A stretch of 64,000 nucleotides of DNA from Cladocopium goreaui. Lineage: Eukaryota > Sar > Dinophyceae > Suessiales > Symbiodiniaceae. The notes under the pieces were generated by a model, which had not been told where the DNA came from, ran no database searches, and saw only the letters and a list, made by a program, of their open reading frames with translations. How positions within the stretch are numbered: position 1 is the first letter of the stretch; each line of letters starts with the position of its first letter. Location of the stretch: the NCBI GenBank assembly GCA_947184155.2, contig CAMXCT020006745.1, positions 725,681 through 789,680 of the forward strand. Reading direction: 5' to 3'. The position numbers and the translations under genes were made by a program. Shown here in pieces: positions 10,770 through 21,780 of this stretch.

Positions 10770-10885
10770 TACCCTCTGGTTATTTAACATGCCATGGAAA
10801 ATGGCCCATTTATAGATGGTTTACCTGGGTTTACCTATTAAAAATGGTGATTTTCCATGGCTATGTTAAATAACCAGATGGTGTA
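10770..10885. mobile_element. M1 element, TTATTTAAC variant
   Basis: The ends are TACCCTCTGGTTATTTAAC and GTTAAATAACCAGATGGTGTA. The subterminal variant TTATTTAACATG also occurs in the copy at 25768. Confidence 0.85.
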
Positions 10886-11029
10886 ATCTATATATATATG
10901 CATTATATAAGCATGACAAGTCTTGGATGGTTTGGGTGAAACCCACCATTTTTTTTAAACCCCCAATGGAGAAAAAGAACTCCCCCTGTGGACAGACATA
11001 TGATTCACCTGTACGGAAAGGTGTATATA

Positions 11030-11032
<3 letters not shown>

Positions 11033-11065
<33 letters not shown>

Positions 11066-11650
11066 TGTATCTATGTATGTATGTATGTATGTATGTAATG
11101 TATGTATGTATGTAATGTATGTATGTAATGTATGTATGTATAATGTAATGTAATGTATGTAATGTAATGTAATGTAATGTAATGTAATGTAATGTAATGT
11201 ATGTAATGTATGTAATGTATGTAATGTATGTAATGTATGTAATGTATGTAATGTATGTAATGGATGTAATGTATGTAATGTATGTAATGTATGTAATGTA
11301 TGTAATGTATGTAATGTATGTAATGTATGTAATGTATGTAATGTATGTAATGTATGTCATGTATGTCCTGTATGTCTGTATGTCTGTATGTCTGTCTGTC
11401 NNNNNNNNNNNNNNNNNNNNNNNNNNNNNNNNNNNNNNNNNNNNNNNNNNNNNNNNNNNNNNNNNNNNNNNNNNNNNNNNNNNNNNNNNNNNNNNNNNNN
11501 TGTTATGTATGTTTATGTAATGTATGTATGTATGTATGTAATGTATGTTGTATGTATGTATGTATGTATGTATGTATGTATGTGTGTATGTATGTATGTA
11601 TGTGTGTATGTATGTATGTATGTATGTATGTATGTATGTATGTATGTATG

Positions 11651-11681
<31 letters not shown>

Positions 11682-11872
11682 TGTATGTATGTAATGTATG
11701 TATGTAATGTAATGTAATGTAATGTAATGTAATGTAATGTAATGTAATGTAATGTAATGTAATGTAATGTAATGTAATGTAATGTAATGTAATGTAATGT
11801 AATGTAATGTAATGTAATGTATGTATGTATGTATGTAATGTATGTATGTAATGTAATGTAATGTAATGTATG

Positions 11873-11903
<31 letters not shown>

Positions 11904-12027
11904 TGTATGTATGTAATGTATGTATGTAATGTATGTATGTATTGTAATGTAATGTAATGTAATGTAATGTAATGTAATGTAATGTAATGTAATGTATGTA
12001 TGTATGTATGTATGTATGTATATACAT
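11033..12027. repeat. TATG/TAATG satellite with assembly gap
   Basis: About 1 kb of mixed 4-bp (TATG), 5-bp (TAATG) and 8-9 bp (TGTATGTAA) units. Positions 11401-11500 are exactly 100 Ns, the usual placeholder for a gap of unknown size, so the true array length is not known. ORFs called across it (poly YHT or MYV) are artefacts of the repeat. Confidence 0.95.
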
Positions 12028-12427
12028 TTAATAAATCTATGTATATATATATACATATAGATAAATCTGTGACGTGGCTCCCCAATAGGTAGCCAACTAA
12101 AAACCAGTTTCCCTTCAGTTGAAAGATGCTCCCCCATTCGACCTGCGGTTTTACATCCCGCCTTTGGACAATCCAATAGGACGTTGGGTGGGAGCTCCAC
12201 AGTTATGGCCGCCCATCGGCCCGAAATTGGCTGGTGATATGTCAGTAGTCGTCACCCCATTCCTACAAAATATGTAAAATCACCATGGTCGGCTCGGCCC
12301 CCAGGTCATTCTTTGAAGGCCAATGCTTCAGCATCAGTTTCTTGCCTGGGGGGGGATGCGATTCTAGTGGCTGGGGTGATAGCCAGCAATGAAAATGCAA
12401 TGATTCCAGTGAGGGGAAATGATGAGA

Positions 12428-12545
12428 TAGCCTCTGGTAAACTTACAGTTTGCTATGGAAAATGGTCATTTATAAAAATTTAGCTCGTTGACCCAGCTAC
12501 AAAATGGTGATGTTCCATAGTTTTGTGTATGTTTACCAGAGGGTA
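12428..12545. mobile_element. M1 inverted-repeat element
   Basis: The left end is TAGCCTCTGGTAAAC, one base off consensus. The right end GTTTACCAGAGGGTA is intact. Confidence 0.85.
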
Positions 12546-12554
12546 GCTGTGGAT

Positions 12555-12668
12555 TACCCTCTGGTAATTTAACATAGCTATTTAAAATGGCCATTGAAAT
12601 AGTGGATTTTCCATTAATAGCATGGTGATTTTCCATAGTTTTTTTGTATGTTTATATACCAGAGGGTA
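12555..12668. mobile_element. M1 element, tandem neighbour
   Basis: It starts TACCCTCTGGTAATTTAAC and ends ATACCAGAGGGTA, only 9 bp after the previous copy. The two copies belong to different subtypes (TAAAC and TAATTTAAC), so this is two insertions, not a tandem duplication. Confidence 0.85.
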
Positions 12669-12993
12669 ACCATCTGTTTAGACGAAGCCACGAAAGATTA
12701 CCACGGATGTTTCCTGGATGGTGAAGATTCAACGGGACTCAGCGACTCAACAACTCAACAATGGCTTTCAGTTTGAGTACCCTTTGGCAATCACAGATTT
12801 CAATGGTAAATTTCCAAAAAACATGGAAGTTTTTATTTGTTCATATATGACAATAATTTCTAAATGGTGGACTTCCCAGTGCTTTGATTCTGAGGGCCGT
12901 ATCCCTTTCCTGCAAAATCCTGGTGGAAGATGTTCAATCTCTTCATGGACTGCCCCTACAAGGGGGCAGTTGATTGTGATGCGGGAACATGAT

Positions 12994-13097
12994 TACCCTC
13001 TGGTAATTTAACATAGCTATTGAAAATGGCCATCTATAGTGAGTTTTCCCATTAAAAATTGTGATTTTCCATAGTTATGTTAAATTACGAGAGGGTA
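12994..13097. mobile_element. M1 element with flanking repeat
   Basis: It runs TACCCTCTGGTAATTTAAC...TTACGAGAGGGTA. AGTTGATTGTGA follows the right end directly and is also found about 26 bp before the left end. Confidence 0.85.
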
Positions 13098-13335
13098 GTT
13101 GATTGTGAACCTGCTCACCATTTTACTCGTGAGGCAATCTAACAATCTAACCTGGCCATGAACCTTTTTTGTATCTTTGTATACAGATGATGTTCCTCTA
13201 TGTGGACACCCATATACAAATCACACTGAATCATTTTTGCTGCAAATGTTTTAGGTATTAGTGGTGTCTACTTTGCTTTTCCCATGGTATCCCTTTGTTT
13301 TTTTCTATGTTCGCATCCTTTTTCCAATGAACACC

Positions 13336-13520
13336 CGAAAAACACATCTGGCCCGGCCGAAAAACATCGCAGAAACCGGGGGCCCCACCTCGCCATTGAG
13401 GAGCGCAAGCGCTACGCACGCGCCATTTTCTCCTTGGTCTCTCCTCGAAGTTTGGAAATCACCGGCGGAAGGCCGTGGATCATGGGATCATCCCCATGGT
13501 CGGTTTCAGGTTGCATCGAA
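13336..13520 (+). CDS. candidate exon, unknown protein
   Basis: This is a GC-rich patch. The best frame reads HLAIEERKRYARAIFSLVSP, then RSLEITGGRPWIMGSSPW. It ends near possible donors CATG|GTCGGT or TCAG|GTTGCA. Two other frames are open over most of the patch, and frame choice is by residue make-up (basic and helical). An M1 variant begins 20 bp downstream. No domain is identified. Confidence 0.45.
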
Positions 13521-13539
13521 GTTTCTTCTTTTTTTTGTT

Positions 13540-13674
13540 TACCATCTGGTTATGACTAACATAGCCATGGAAGCTATAGAAAAGCCTTATAAATGGAGGT
13601 TTCGTTCGCTGGGAAAATCTTCTATTTCTATGGGCCATGGCTTCCATGGCTATGTTAGTCATAACCTGAGGGTA
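13540..13674. mobile_element. M1 variant with longer stem
   Basis: It runs TACCATCTGGTTATGACTAAC...GTTAGTCATAACCTGAGGGTA. The inverted arms extend through ATAGCCATGGAAGC/GCTTCCATGGCTAT, giving about 35 bp paired per side. Confidence 0.8.
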
Positions 13675-14060
13675 ACTCCCATAATTCTGGGTAAATCATA
13701 TGATAATTTACCCAGAATTAGATGGGAGTTGTAAATCAGTGAAAATTCAACACCCAACTATTGGGAATAGTCCTGAGATATGGCTGAAGGTGCTGTTCAA
13801 GATCCCAAAAACGGGAGCATAAATTTGGAAGAATGAAAAAAATGAAGAATCAGAATGTTATTTTGGAGGGAAAAAAAAGGGGATGCTTGAACTACTTGGG
13901 ATAGTTTGCTCTGGAACCTGTACTGTTGACTTTTGGTTTATCAAAATTTTGTTATTCGGTCTGGTGGCATTGGGTGAATCCCACATTGCTGGAACCTCCA
14001 AAAAACTCTACGTGCCACCGGGAGTTGCTGGCCATGCGTCCAATCACTCACTATGGTTTA

Positions 14061-14166
14061 CTGGTTGGGGGTTTCAAACAGTGTGTATTTTCCATAATAT
14101 ACGGGATGTCATCCTTCCCATTGACGAACTCATATTTTTCAAGATGGTTATTGCACCACCAACCAG
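14061..14166. mobile_element. M2 element flanked by 13-bp repeat
   Basis: It runs CTGGTTGGGGGTTTC...CCACCAACCAG. TCACTATGGTTTA occurs directly on both sides (14048-14060 and 14167-14179). This 13-mer is also internal M3 sequence, so the element may lie inside an old M3 copy. Confidence 0.85.
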
Positions 14167-14464
14167 TCACTATGGTTTATGGTCAGAACTGTAGTATTCA
14201 TGGGGCTTATAAACAAACTTGCAAGTGGGGGGTGCTAACCTTGTCTATGAATGGCCAACCTCTCTTGTGGACACATCCATGGCCGTCATGGCCAACAGAT
14301 GTGAAAAGAGATGCGTCTCATCAATATGTTTCCTGAATCAGATTCTATAAGCATTCAATCAACATTCAATGAACATTCAATCAACAACACACATGGAAAA
14401 TCCATGAAAATTCCCCAGTTATGGACGTTTCCAGCTAGGAAAATCCATCCAATCATGGCCACCT

Positions 14465-14614
14465 CAGCTCCGGATGTCGTGGGAGGCGCTACCTGGGCCG
14501 TGCGTATCCGTACCCATCGAGCTCGAAACGTTCCAGCGAGTTCAGGATGGGAAGCTGCGGAGCATGCGAGCATGCGGAGCTGTGCCCAGTGAAAGTCAGC
14601 TTGAGGAACAATGA
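14465..14614 (+). CDS. candidate terminal exon, unknown protein
   Basis: A GC-rich patch reads RMSWEALPGPCVSVPIELET, then FQRVQDGKLRSMRACGAVPS and on to TGA at 14612. TCAG at 14464-14467 could be the acceptor. Other frames are open for part of the patch but show less protein-like composition. The DNA on both sides drops to AT-rich. Confidence 0.5.
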   Translation, partial: QLRMSWEALPGPCVSVPIELETFQRVQDGKLRSMRACGAVPSESQLEEQ

Positions 14615-14705
14615 TTTATTATTATCTATACAAAGTGGTGTTATATATATATATATCATGTCTATCACTTCTGTCGTATGTTATTACTAAATGATGGTTA
14701 AAATC

Positions 14706-14808
14706 ACCTATCTATACAAAGTGGTGTCCCCCGTTGTGATGTGAACGTTGGTGTAGATTCGCCCCAGTAACTAGTTCGTTATTTGTGTACCATAAACCAT
14801 AGTTATTG
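14706..14808. mobile_element. M3 left half, truncated
   Basis: It has M3 internal sequence (TAGATTCGCCCCAGTAACTA, then ACCATAAACCATAG) but no right end. It starts from CTATACAAAGTGGTGT, a segment also found at 14627. Confidence 0.6.
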
Positions 14809-14842
14809 GAGTATATCTATCTATCTACATATATATATATAT

Positions 14843-14938
14843 CCCAGATGCTCCATGGTGCTGAAATATTTACCAACATTTGCCCGAACAAAATCACCCA
14901 GTTTTGTAGGTAAATATACCATACATGGAGCATATGGG
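14843..14938. mobile_element. M4 hairpin element
   Basis: It runs CCCAGATGCTCCATGG...CCATACATGGAGCATATGGG. The arms pair through AAATATTTACC/GGTAAATAT. Confidence 0.8.
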
Positions 14939-15104
14939 ATAGTGATTATCTTTTGGGATTGTCAATAATATTAGCATATAGTTTATAGATGTTTATAGGG
15001 ATATTGTTATGATAGAGACAATCATTATAGATTATTATCTATAGGGATTATCGCTAGGGATTGTCAATATAATGATTATTCGGATTATCTATAATCTCAT
15101 GATT

Positions 15105-15495
15105 GTCATATTTGTCATGTCACTTTTAGGGGTTGTCAGGTCACTTATAGGGATTTGTTGACCATGAAAACTATGAGGAGATAAGAACTTATTGTCATGT
15201 CATTTAATTATAGGGATTTGTTGACCATGAAACATATGAGGAGATAAGAACTAATTGTCATGTCATTTATAGGGGTTTGGTCACCATGAAAAATATGAGG
15301 AGATAAGACCTTATTGTCATGTCATTTATAGGGATTTGTTGACCATTAAAAATAGGGATTGTCAAATTGTCAATCACTTGTCATTTTTTGGGGGGTGGAT
15401 TTGTTGACCATGGAAAATATGGGGAGATAAAAAATGATTGTCACGATATTTATAGGGATTTGTTGAGCATGAACAATATGAGGAGATAACTTGAG
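15105..15495. repeat. tandem repeat, about 62 bp, 5-6 units
   Basis: Each unit carries AGGGATTTGTTGACCATGAA, then ATATGAGGAGATAA and TTGTCATGTCATTTA. Units vary in the 5-10 bp between these blocks. Confidence 0.85.
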
Positions 15496-15910
15496 ATAAG
15501 ATAACTGATAAAGGATGGTTGGTTGATGATGTTAATTGTTTTTCGCCTGCATAAAAAAAACAAAACAAACTATCTTTTGTACATTCGCGAAAAAAACACC
15601 ATCCATGAACTGGAAGTCCCGAACGTACAATGGAGTGACAGATAATTTTGAACACTTGTCAAACTGGTACGAAAGGGGTTCCCTAGATTAAAACTACATA
15701 GGCTAATTAATTGACTTGGATTCACAATGGATAGATTTAAGTGCTTCGATGTTATGACACAATTTATAACTGGGCGGCTCCACATTGTTTTTTGTTTTTC
15801 GAACCCAGGGGACCACCATGTGGGCCATTGACCTAAATCAGCTGGATTCGGTCCTTGTGAAAAAACACCAAGCCAAACAAATGAAGTCGACCCAAAATTG
15901 CAAAACAAAT

Positions 15911-16012
15911 CTGGTTGGTGGTTTGGAACATGAATTTTATTTTTCCATATATTGGGAATAATCATCCCAACTGACTTTCATATTTTTCAGAGGGATTGAA
16001 ACCACCAACCAG
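15911..16012. mobile_element. M2 element with AAAT duplication
   Basis: It runs CTGGTTGGTGGTTTGG...AAACCACCAACCAG, with AAAT immediately on both sides. Confidence 0.9.
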
Positions 16013-16405
16013 AAATGATCAACAAGGGTCAAGAGGTTCAAGATGTTCAAGCCTTTCAATGATCTGAATACATCGAAAAACAACACCAACACCTCCAATA
16101 ATATTCCCACTTTAGCTGATTTAACATCACTTAAAATCCCAGAAAACTGAAGTAATCTGAAGTATCCCGAAATCCTAATTGACATTTGCTCAACATCCCT
16201 CATCCCCCCCGGAAAAAAACAAAAAAAACACGTCGCCTTCGCTGTTTTTTTTGTGAGGACTCGTTGGGGTGCCCCTTTGCCACGTCCAGGTGGGGAAATG
16301 GATATCCAGTGCTGATGGTACCCCCAGTTATAAGACGATATGAATGGTACCCCTTTATCGGATTTTGTTTTATATCTAGTTTGTTTATGATCCCCATTAA
16401 CTATA

Positions 16406-16497
16406 CTGGTTGGTGGTTTGGAACATTTTTTTCCATATATTGGGAAGAATTTTCCCAACTGACTAATATTTTCAGAGGGGTTCAAACCACCAACCAG
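16406..16497. mobile_element. M2 element flanked by 16-bp repeat
   Basis: A short copy (92 bp) with intact ends. ATCCCCATTAACTATA lies directly before it (16390-16405) and again at 16510-16525, 12 bp after it. The matching stretch extends imperfectly to about 27 bp. Confidence 0.85.
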
Positions 16498-16525
16498 AGT
16501 TGCTTTATAATCCCCATTAACTATA

Positions 16526-16581
16526 GATATAACCCCCATAAACCCCATAAACCCCATAAACCCCATAAACCCCATAAACCC
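16526..16581. repeat. (ATAAACCCC)n array
   Basis: About five copies of a 9-bp unit, running into the left end of an M3 element. Confidence 0.85.
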
Positions 16582-16716
16582 TACAATGCGAGGCCCCCAA
16601 GATATCTAAGTTGGTTTATAACTCCAATTTCACTATGGTTTATGGTACGCAAATAACGAACTAGTTACTGGGGCGAATCTAAACCAACTAACATCACTGG
16701 GGGGCCTCACATTGTA
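16582..16716. mobile_element. M3 element
   Basis: It runs TACAATGCGAGGCCCCCAAG...GGGGGGCCTCACATTGTA. A decayed second copy (GGGGCACCACCTTGTAG) follows to about 16765. Confidence 0.85.
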
Positions 16717-17280
16717 GGTTGGACTTATAAAGCAACTTAGCTAAGTATGGGGCACCACCTTGTAGGAGCCTCTTGGAGCCGGGTCAATCTTGGGTAGAAA
16801 CTAATCGTAACTCATCCTGGATAGTCGGGCTAGGTATCAGTGGGATTATCTACCTTCGCCAACTATCAATGGATTGGTTTAAGGGAAAATCTACGGGAAA
16901 CCATGGTTTTTACCATCAAATATAGGGTTTTCCTGTAATATTTTCCATCATCCAATTCTATGGAACTAGGTTTATATTATTTTTTTGCAGGGTATCTTTC
17001 ATATTGGCTATCATTGGAGTTTCCCAATTCGAAAACCGTTGTTATACATGTGTTTCTATATGAAAATGGTAGAGAAATGGTGGAGTAAATTAAATATTAG
17101 AATCCCAAGTTTCATTTTTCCATAGTTCATTGGAGTTTTCCAATTTCATGGTTTCTCATCATTTGGGTACGGACAATAAAAGTCCTGGGGGACCACAGAT
17201 TTTAGTTCAACAACTCTATCTTCACCATCCAATGATTGAGGTACCTTTGACCCATACCCATTTTTGATATGAAAATGGTT

Positions 17281-17526
17281 TACCATCTGGTAAACTAACG
17301 GTTTGCGGACTTGAAAATGGCCATAGAAATCGTTGATTTCCCCATTGATAGCATGGTGATTTTCCATACAATGTGAGGCCCCCAAGATAGCTAAGTTGGT
17401 TTATAACTCCAATAACTATGGTTTATGGTACTTATAACTTATAACTATTATAGTTACTGGGGCTTATAAACCAACTAACATCACTGGGGGGCCCCACATT
17501 GTAGTTATGTGAAATTACCCGAGGGG
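17281..17526. mobile_element. M1 element split by an M3 insertion
   Basis: The M1 left half runs from TACCATCTGGTAAACTAACG to TTTTCCA. Its right half resumes at GTTATGTGAAATTACC. The two halves join at the M1 consensus once the inserted M3 (17366-17513) and one TA are removed. Confidence 0.9.
17366..17513. mobile_element. M3 element nested in M1
   Basis: It runs TACAATGTGAGGCCCCCAAG...GGGGGGCCCCACATTGTA. It sits at the ATTTTCCA-TA-GTTATG site of M1, so the target duplication is TA and the element proper is CAATGTG...CACATTG. Confidence 0.92.
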
Positions 17527-17586
17527 CCCCCAACTTGGTCAAGGCAACTAGAATCCCGACAGAAACCCAATAAATTGGTGAAGCAT

Positions 17587-17735
17587 TACTTGGTGGCTCA
17601 TCCCACTTAGTAAGTGAGTTGTAAGATCCCCTTTTTATAAACGGACTAACCATACTATCATACTTACCCGACTTTAATCACCGGGGTTATAACCTACAAC
17701 TAGATACAACTAGTAAGTGGATGAACCACCAAGTA
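17587..17735. mobile_element. M5 inverted-repeat element
   Basis: It runs TACTTGGTGGCTCATCCCAC...GTGGATGAACCACCAAGTA, about 149 bp. The interior TTACCCGACTTTAATCACC is shared with the copy at 20352. Confidence 0.85.
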
Positions 17736-18085
17736 CGGTTTATAACTTGTTAATCTTTCCCAGAAATCCAACAAATACGGTAGTTGTCAATCAATGAACT
17801 TGGAATGCTACCAACAAAATCCAACAAAATCAACTATCCATCAGGGGGAAATGTCCTCAATGAACATCACCCAACTATTGGGGATATGATGTTCCAAACT
17901 CCCAAACCGGAGTTTTACCAACTATGTGAGGTTAAATGCGTTTGTTGGTTGAACTAAGTAGACTATCTATTCGGTTTATGCAAGAGAAAAATCTACAGTT
18001 GGATCGGTCTATGAAGCAACAAAGATAACTCGCGGCCCACATTGTACCAGATGTTCAATAAACAAAAATGAATATTACAATGAGG

Positions 18086-18312
18086 TACCCTCTGGTAAGC
18101 TAACATACATGGGTCATTAAATGTCCCCATTGAACATCACCCAACCATTAGGTATATGGTCTATAATGGCTACTATAAGGTGATGTCCAATATTCCCAAA
18201 ATGGGACAGTTACCAACCCCTGACATAGCTAAGGAAAATCACCATCTTTCATGGGTAAATCCACTATTGATATGGCCATTTTCAATAGCTATTTTGACAT
18301 AACCAGAGGGTA
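18086..18312. mobile_element. M1 copy with internal insertion
   Basis: The left end TACCCTCTGGTAAGC lies at about 18086, and a right half ending ATAACCAGAGGGTA finishes at 18312. About 100 bp of unrelated sequence separates them, so it may be one interrupted copy or two fragments. Confidence 0.5.
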
Positions 18313-18329
18313 TGCCATGGGTATTTACA

Positions 18330-18790
18330 TTAATGTTGTGGGTTTCATGGAGGGGGCTGTTCAGAGCCATTTGTTGGACAACCTTTTTTTTTGTCCTGAC
18401 ACATGGGGAACTGTCCGGAGCTACGAATTTCGGGAACCCCAACATTTCCCAAGCATAGGATAGTGTCATATCTGTTAAATTCCCATGTCTTGATTCAAAA
18501 CTGGCAAAGGTTGTGATATGATCATGGTGTGAAAACCAGCTATTTTGTGGGGTTTCCTGGTGAGAATGGAAAGTTTCATGTGGATATACCCAACGCTATG
18601 GAAATGTAGGGATTTTTGGCTCAAAATGGAGGATGGGTCCCGAATAAAAGTGGTCATTTTCGGGAAATTGATGATCATCCGGTCATCCATTGGTTTTGGG
18701 TAGCAAAGATAGACAATTTGTTTTTTCAATTTGGGGTGAACCATCACAAGATCGGGGTCATCCATTTTCCGTAGCAAACTAGTCAATTAG
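18330..18790. other. no clear gene; weak coding signal at 18385-18462
   Basis: One frame reads LTHGELSGATNFGNPNISQA before a TAG at about 18461, with a T-rich run upstream but no clean AG acceptor. The rest, to 18790, shows no feature I can support. Confidence 0.25.
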
Positions 18791-19111
18791 ATTCAATTAG
18801 CCCTTCTGAAATCCCGGCCCCGATCAAATTATGTATATATATATATCTATCTATCTCTCTATCTATCTACTAAAGGTACCAAGACTGAATAGATCCAACA
18901 CTAAACCAGGGTTTTGTGTTTTTGTAATATAAATCTTGGGGGATGAATGAACATTTGCATCTACTATAAGCTATATACAGTGGATCAACATGGAGGAACC
19001 AGTTGATGTGACCTGCACTCAGAGGTCATCGAGTAAGGTCCGTAGCCTCCAGTATACTAACAGTTTGCTATGGAAAATTGCCATTTAGTTCACTCATTTA
19101 CCGATTGAACA

Positions 19112-19209
19112 CTGGTTGGTGGTTTGGAACATGTTTTATTTTTCCATATATTGGGAAGAATAATCCCAACTTACTAATATTTTTCAGAGGGGTTGAAACC
19201 ACCAACCAG
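19112..19209. mobile_element. M2 element inside an M1 remnant
   Basis: Intact ends CTGGTTGGTGG/CCACCAACCAG. M1 left-half sequence (ACTAACAGTTTGCTATGG) precedes it. Confidence 0.8.
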
Positions 19210-19744
19210 GGTACTAGAGGACACCAAACGTGGTCCTTGATTGAATCCACTATGCCATGCCTCCCGCACGAGGCAACGACAGCATGGTGAAAGGAGATGT
19301 GCTATAGCCACTCTCAGCAGTTGATTTCCACGAGGGTCACAAGCGCATGCCATTCCATGCCATTCCATGCCACTCCATTTAAAGTCCCCTGAAAAGTTTG
19401 ATAAGGAAATCCAGTTTGACGATCAAATTGCAGCACTTGTTTGTTTTGCTGCGAGTTTAGTTGATGCCTTGTTTATATCTTTTGGCCTGCCGTGATCTGA
19501 ACAAATGCTGCGTTCAGAATCATTTGATTCTGAATATTCTAAAATTGGGTCCTCTCGTTCACAAAAACTAAATCAATAGTGATGAAGTCAATACAGTTAT
19601 GGCCCTAAATAGTTTTACTGTAAAGGGGTTTACAATGATATAATCCCTTCCCCCCATTTAATACTAAACGCCCCCCCTATTAATAAACACCTCAGGTAGT
19701 TTTTATTATTAGGGGGATATGTATTTAGTTTAGAATGATTATAA

Positions 19745-19860
19745 CTGGTTGGTGGTTTGGAACATGAATGGATTATGACTTTCCATTCAGTTGGGAATGT
19801 CATCATCCCATGTGACGAACTCCATCATTTTTCAGATGGGTAGGCTCAACCACCAACCAG
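19745..19860. mobile_element. M2 element with ATAA duplication
   Basis: It runs CTGGTTGGTGG...CCACCAACCAG with ATAA on each side (19741-19744 and 19861-19864). Confidence 0.9.
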
Positions 19861-19892
19861 ATAAGCTTAGGTTTAGGAGTTCCAATTCTATT

Positions 19893-20001
19893 TACCCTCT
19901 GGTAAACTAACATAGCTATGGAAGCCATGGCCCATTTATAGATGCTTTACCTATTAAAAATGGTGATTTTCTATAGCAAACTGTTGAAGTACCAGAGGGT
20001 A
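19893..20001. mobile_element. M1 inverted-repeat element
   Basis: It runs TACCCTCTGGTAAACTAAC...AGTACCAGAGGGTA. Confidence 0.9.
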
Positions 20002-20012
20002 CGATTCTTCAG

Positions 20013-20085
20013 GTGTTGTATGTTTGAAAGGACGCAGTTCCGCGGAGATCAAACAGGCTGGTGCCAGGCGATCCTTAGCTAAGTT
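20013..20085 (+). CDS. candidate small exon
   Basis: It begins just after CGATTCTTCAG, itself 10 bp past an M1 end, and reads VVCLKGRSSAEIKQAGARRS, then LAK. The patch is GC-rich. No donor is certain. Confidence 0.3.
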
Positions 20086-20351
20086 CAGAACTATAGGCTA
20101 ACTTACCTGGATTGATGATGTAAATCAATGTAAAATCAACACACTTTCCTTGCCATTGAGAATCATTGAGATATGGGAACACCCCATCATTTATATCCAA
20201 TTAGATGTTTCCATCAGTTGTTATGTTTTTTTTTTTATGGGCCCCCACCTCCTAGGCTTTGACCCACTTAAGGGATGTGGTGAAGCACCAAGTGGGTTCT
20301 CGTGATTTTCTCAACAGATGAGATGAAACGGAGGTGCCTCTCGGACAAAGC

Positions 20352-20471
20352 TACTTGGTGGCCCATCCCACTTAGTGGGTTGAAAACCCATAAACGGACT
20401 AACCATACTTACCCGACTTTAATCACTGGGGTTATAACCTACAACTAGTAAGTGGGATGAGCCACCAAGTA
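20352..20471. mobile_element. M5 inverted-repeat element
   Basis: It runs TACTTGGTGGCCCATCCCAC...GTGGGATGAGCCACCAAGTA, about 120 bp. A partial relative lies at 20249-20300. Confidence 0.85.
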
Positions 20472-20804
20472 GGGAAACTATCGAAGCATCATCCCTTACG
20501 TAGTAAGTTTATAACCCTGCCGCTGGATGCTCCTGGATCCCATTAATGGATCCAGTTAGCCCAGTTACTAACCACTTATCCTCCATACCAAAAAAAACAC
20601 CTTCCAACAGCTTGAAAAGAAATTTCCTTCTAAGCCAATTATTCTAAGCCTTGTGATATTTTTCGGGCTATGGATCAAAATTACTACGAAGAAAATATGA
20701 TGGACCCAAAATGGACAACTGGAGTGTAAACGAGTGTCAGAATGATTCAGAATAGCGTATGTAGATACATAATTATTATATAATGTACATATATATATAT
20801 ATAA

Positions 20805-20886
20805 ACAATTCTGGTCTCATTCTCCCACTTCGAGGTGAGCAGTGTGAGCAGTGACTGGGAAGCCCTGAGCAGAAACGAGAAAGCCA
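20805..20886 (+). CDS. candidate exon, unknown
   Basis: The frame reads TILVSFSHFEVSSVSSDWEA, then LSRNEKAI. It ends where a divergent M2-like pair begins (GGTTGGTGGTTTCGG at 20889; a mate AACCACCAACCAG ends at about 21115). No clear acceptor. Confidence 0.35.
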
Positions 20887-21370
20887 TCGGTTGGTGGTTT
20901 CGGATTTGAAGATCTGAAACAAGGCGTAGCCAACAGAACTCAGAACGGTTTTTTTCTCATTGACTCACTGATGTCGACTTAGAATCAAGAAAACTGAGGT
21001 TAAATTTGTAGAAACAAAATATATATCCCTCTAAAATCCTTAAAGATTCAAGTTTGGTCACTCAAGACTCAAACTTCACCAGCATGTTTGGCGTGGGTTG
21101 GAACCACCAACCAGCCTCCAACGCGGGAAAACCTTGTAATTACCCCATTTCAAGCGGGGATTGACAGGTTGACCCTGACAGAAGCTTTCAGAAGTTGAAT
21201 CCGGATGGTTGCATTCTCCTTTCAGATGCCTGAGATATCATGAGATCTAGACAGATTATAAAATCTTGCGGTATCATTGCATTTGTTCGCACCAAATACA
21301 TTGAGACATATTGAGACACACTGGGTGGTGGTTTATTGGAGGTTCATACAGTGAGAATGATGGAAATAGC

Positions 21371-21505
21371 TACAATGTGAGGCCCCTCAGTTATTTTTGT
21401 TGGTTTATAAGCCCCAGTAACTAGTTCGTTATAAGTACCATAAACCATAGCTATTGGAGTTATTTGCACTAACTTAGCTATCGTGGCCGGGGGCCTCACA
21501 TTGTA
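21371..21505. mobile_element. M3 element
   Basis: It runs TACAATGTGAGGCCCCTCAG...GGGGGCCTCACATTGTA. The interior has GCCCCAGTAACTAGTTCG. Confidence 0.9.
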
Positions 21506-21670
21506 TGCACGGACCGACGATGACTCGACGATGACTCGACGATGATAGTCTTGCACTGCCTCAATTGATGGGTGGATCATCAGCAACAACTTGCCGCTGG
21601 GGCAACAATTCTATTCAATTCTCCCGGCAGATCACGGGCCCAAGAATGATCTCAAGTCGATGATCTATCC

Positions 21671-21780
21671 TACCCTCTGGTAAACCTACAAAAAGCTATT
21701 GAAAATGACCATAGAAATAGTTGATTTACCCCTGAAAAATGGTGATTTTCCATCGTTTTTTGTATGTTTACCAGAGGGTA
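21671..21780. mobile_element. M1 inverted-repeat element
   Basis: It runs TACCCTCTGGTAAACCTAC...GTTTACCAGAGGGTA. A small coding-like patch with a pyrimidine-rich acceptor (TCTCCCGGCAG, then reading HGPKNDLKSMIY) sits directly upstream at about 21632-21668. Confidence 0.9.

Noticed and set aside
10866..12200. 444-codon minus-strand ORF of His/Thr/Tyr repeats
   Set aside because: It is a reading of the TATG/TAATG satellite and crosses the N gap.
19033..19045. TCCGTAGCC, matching the first bases of the dinoflagellate spliced leader
   Set aside because: The match stops after 9 bases and is not followed by ATTTTGGCTCAAG; likely chance.
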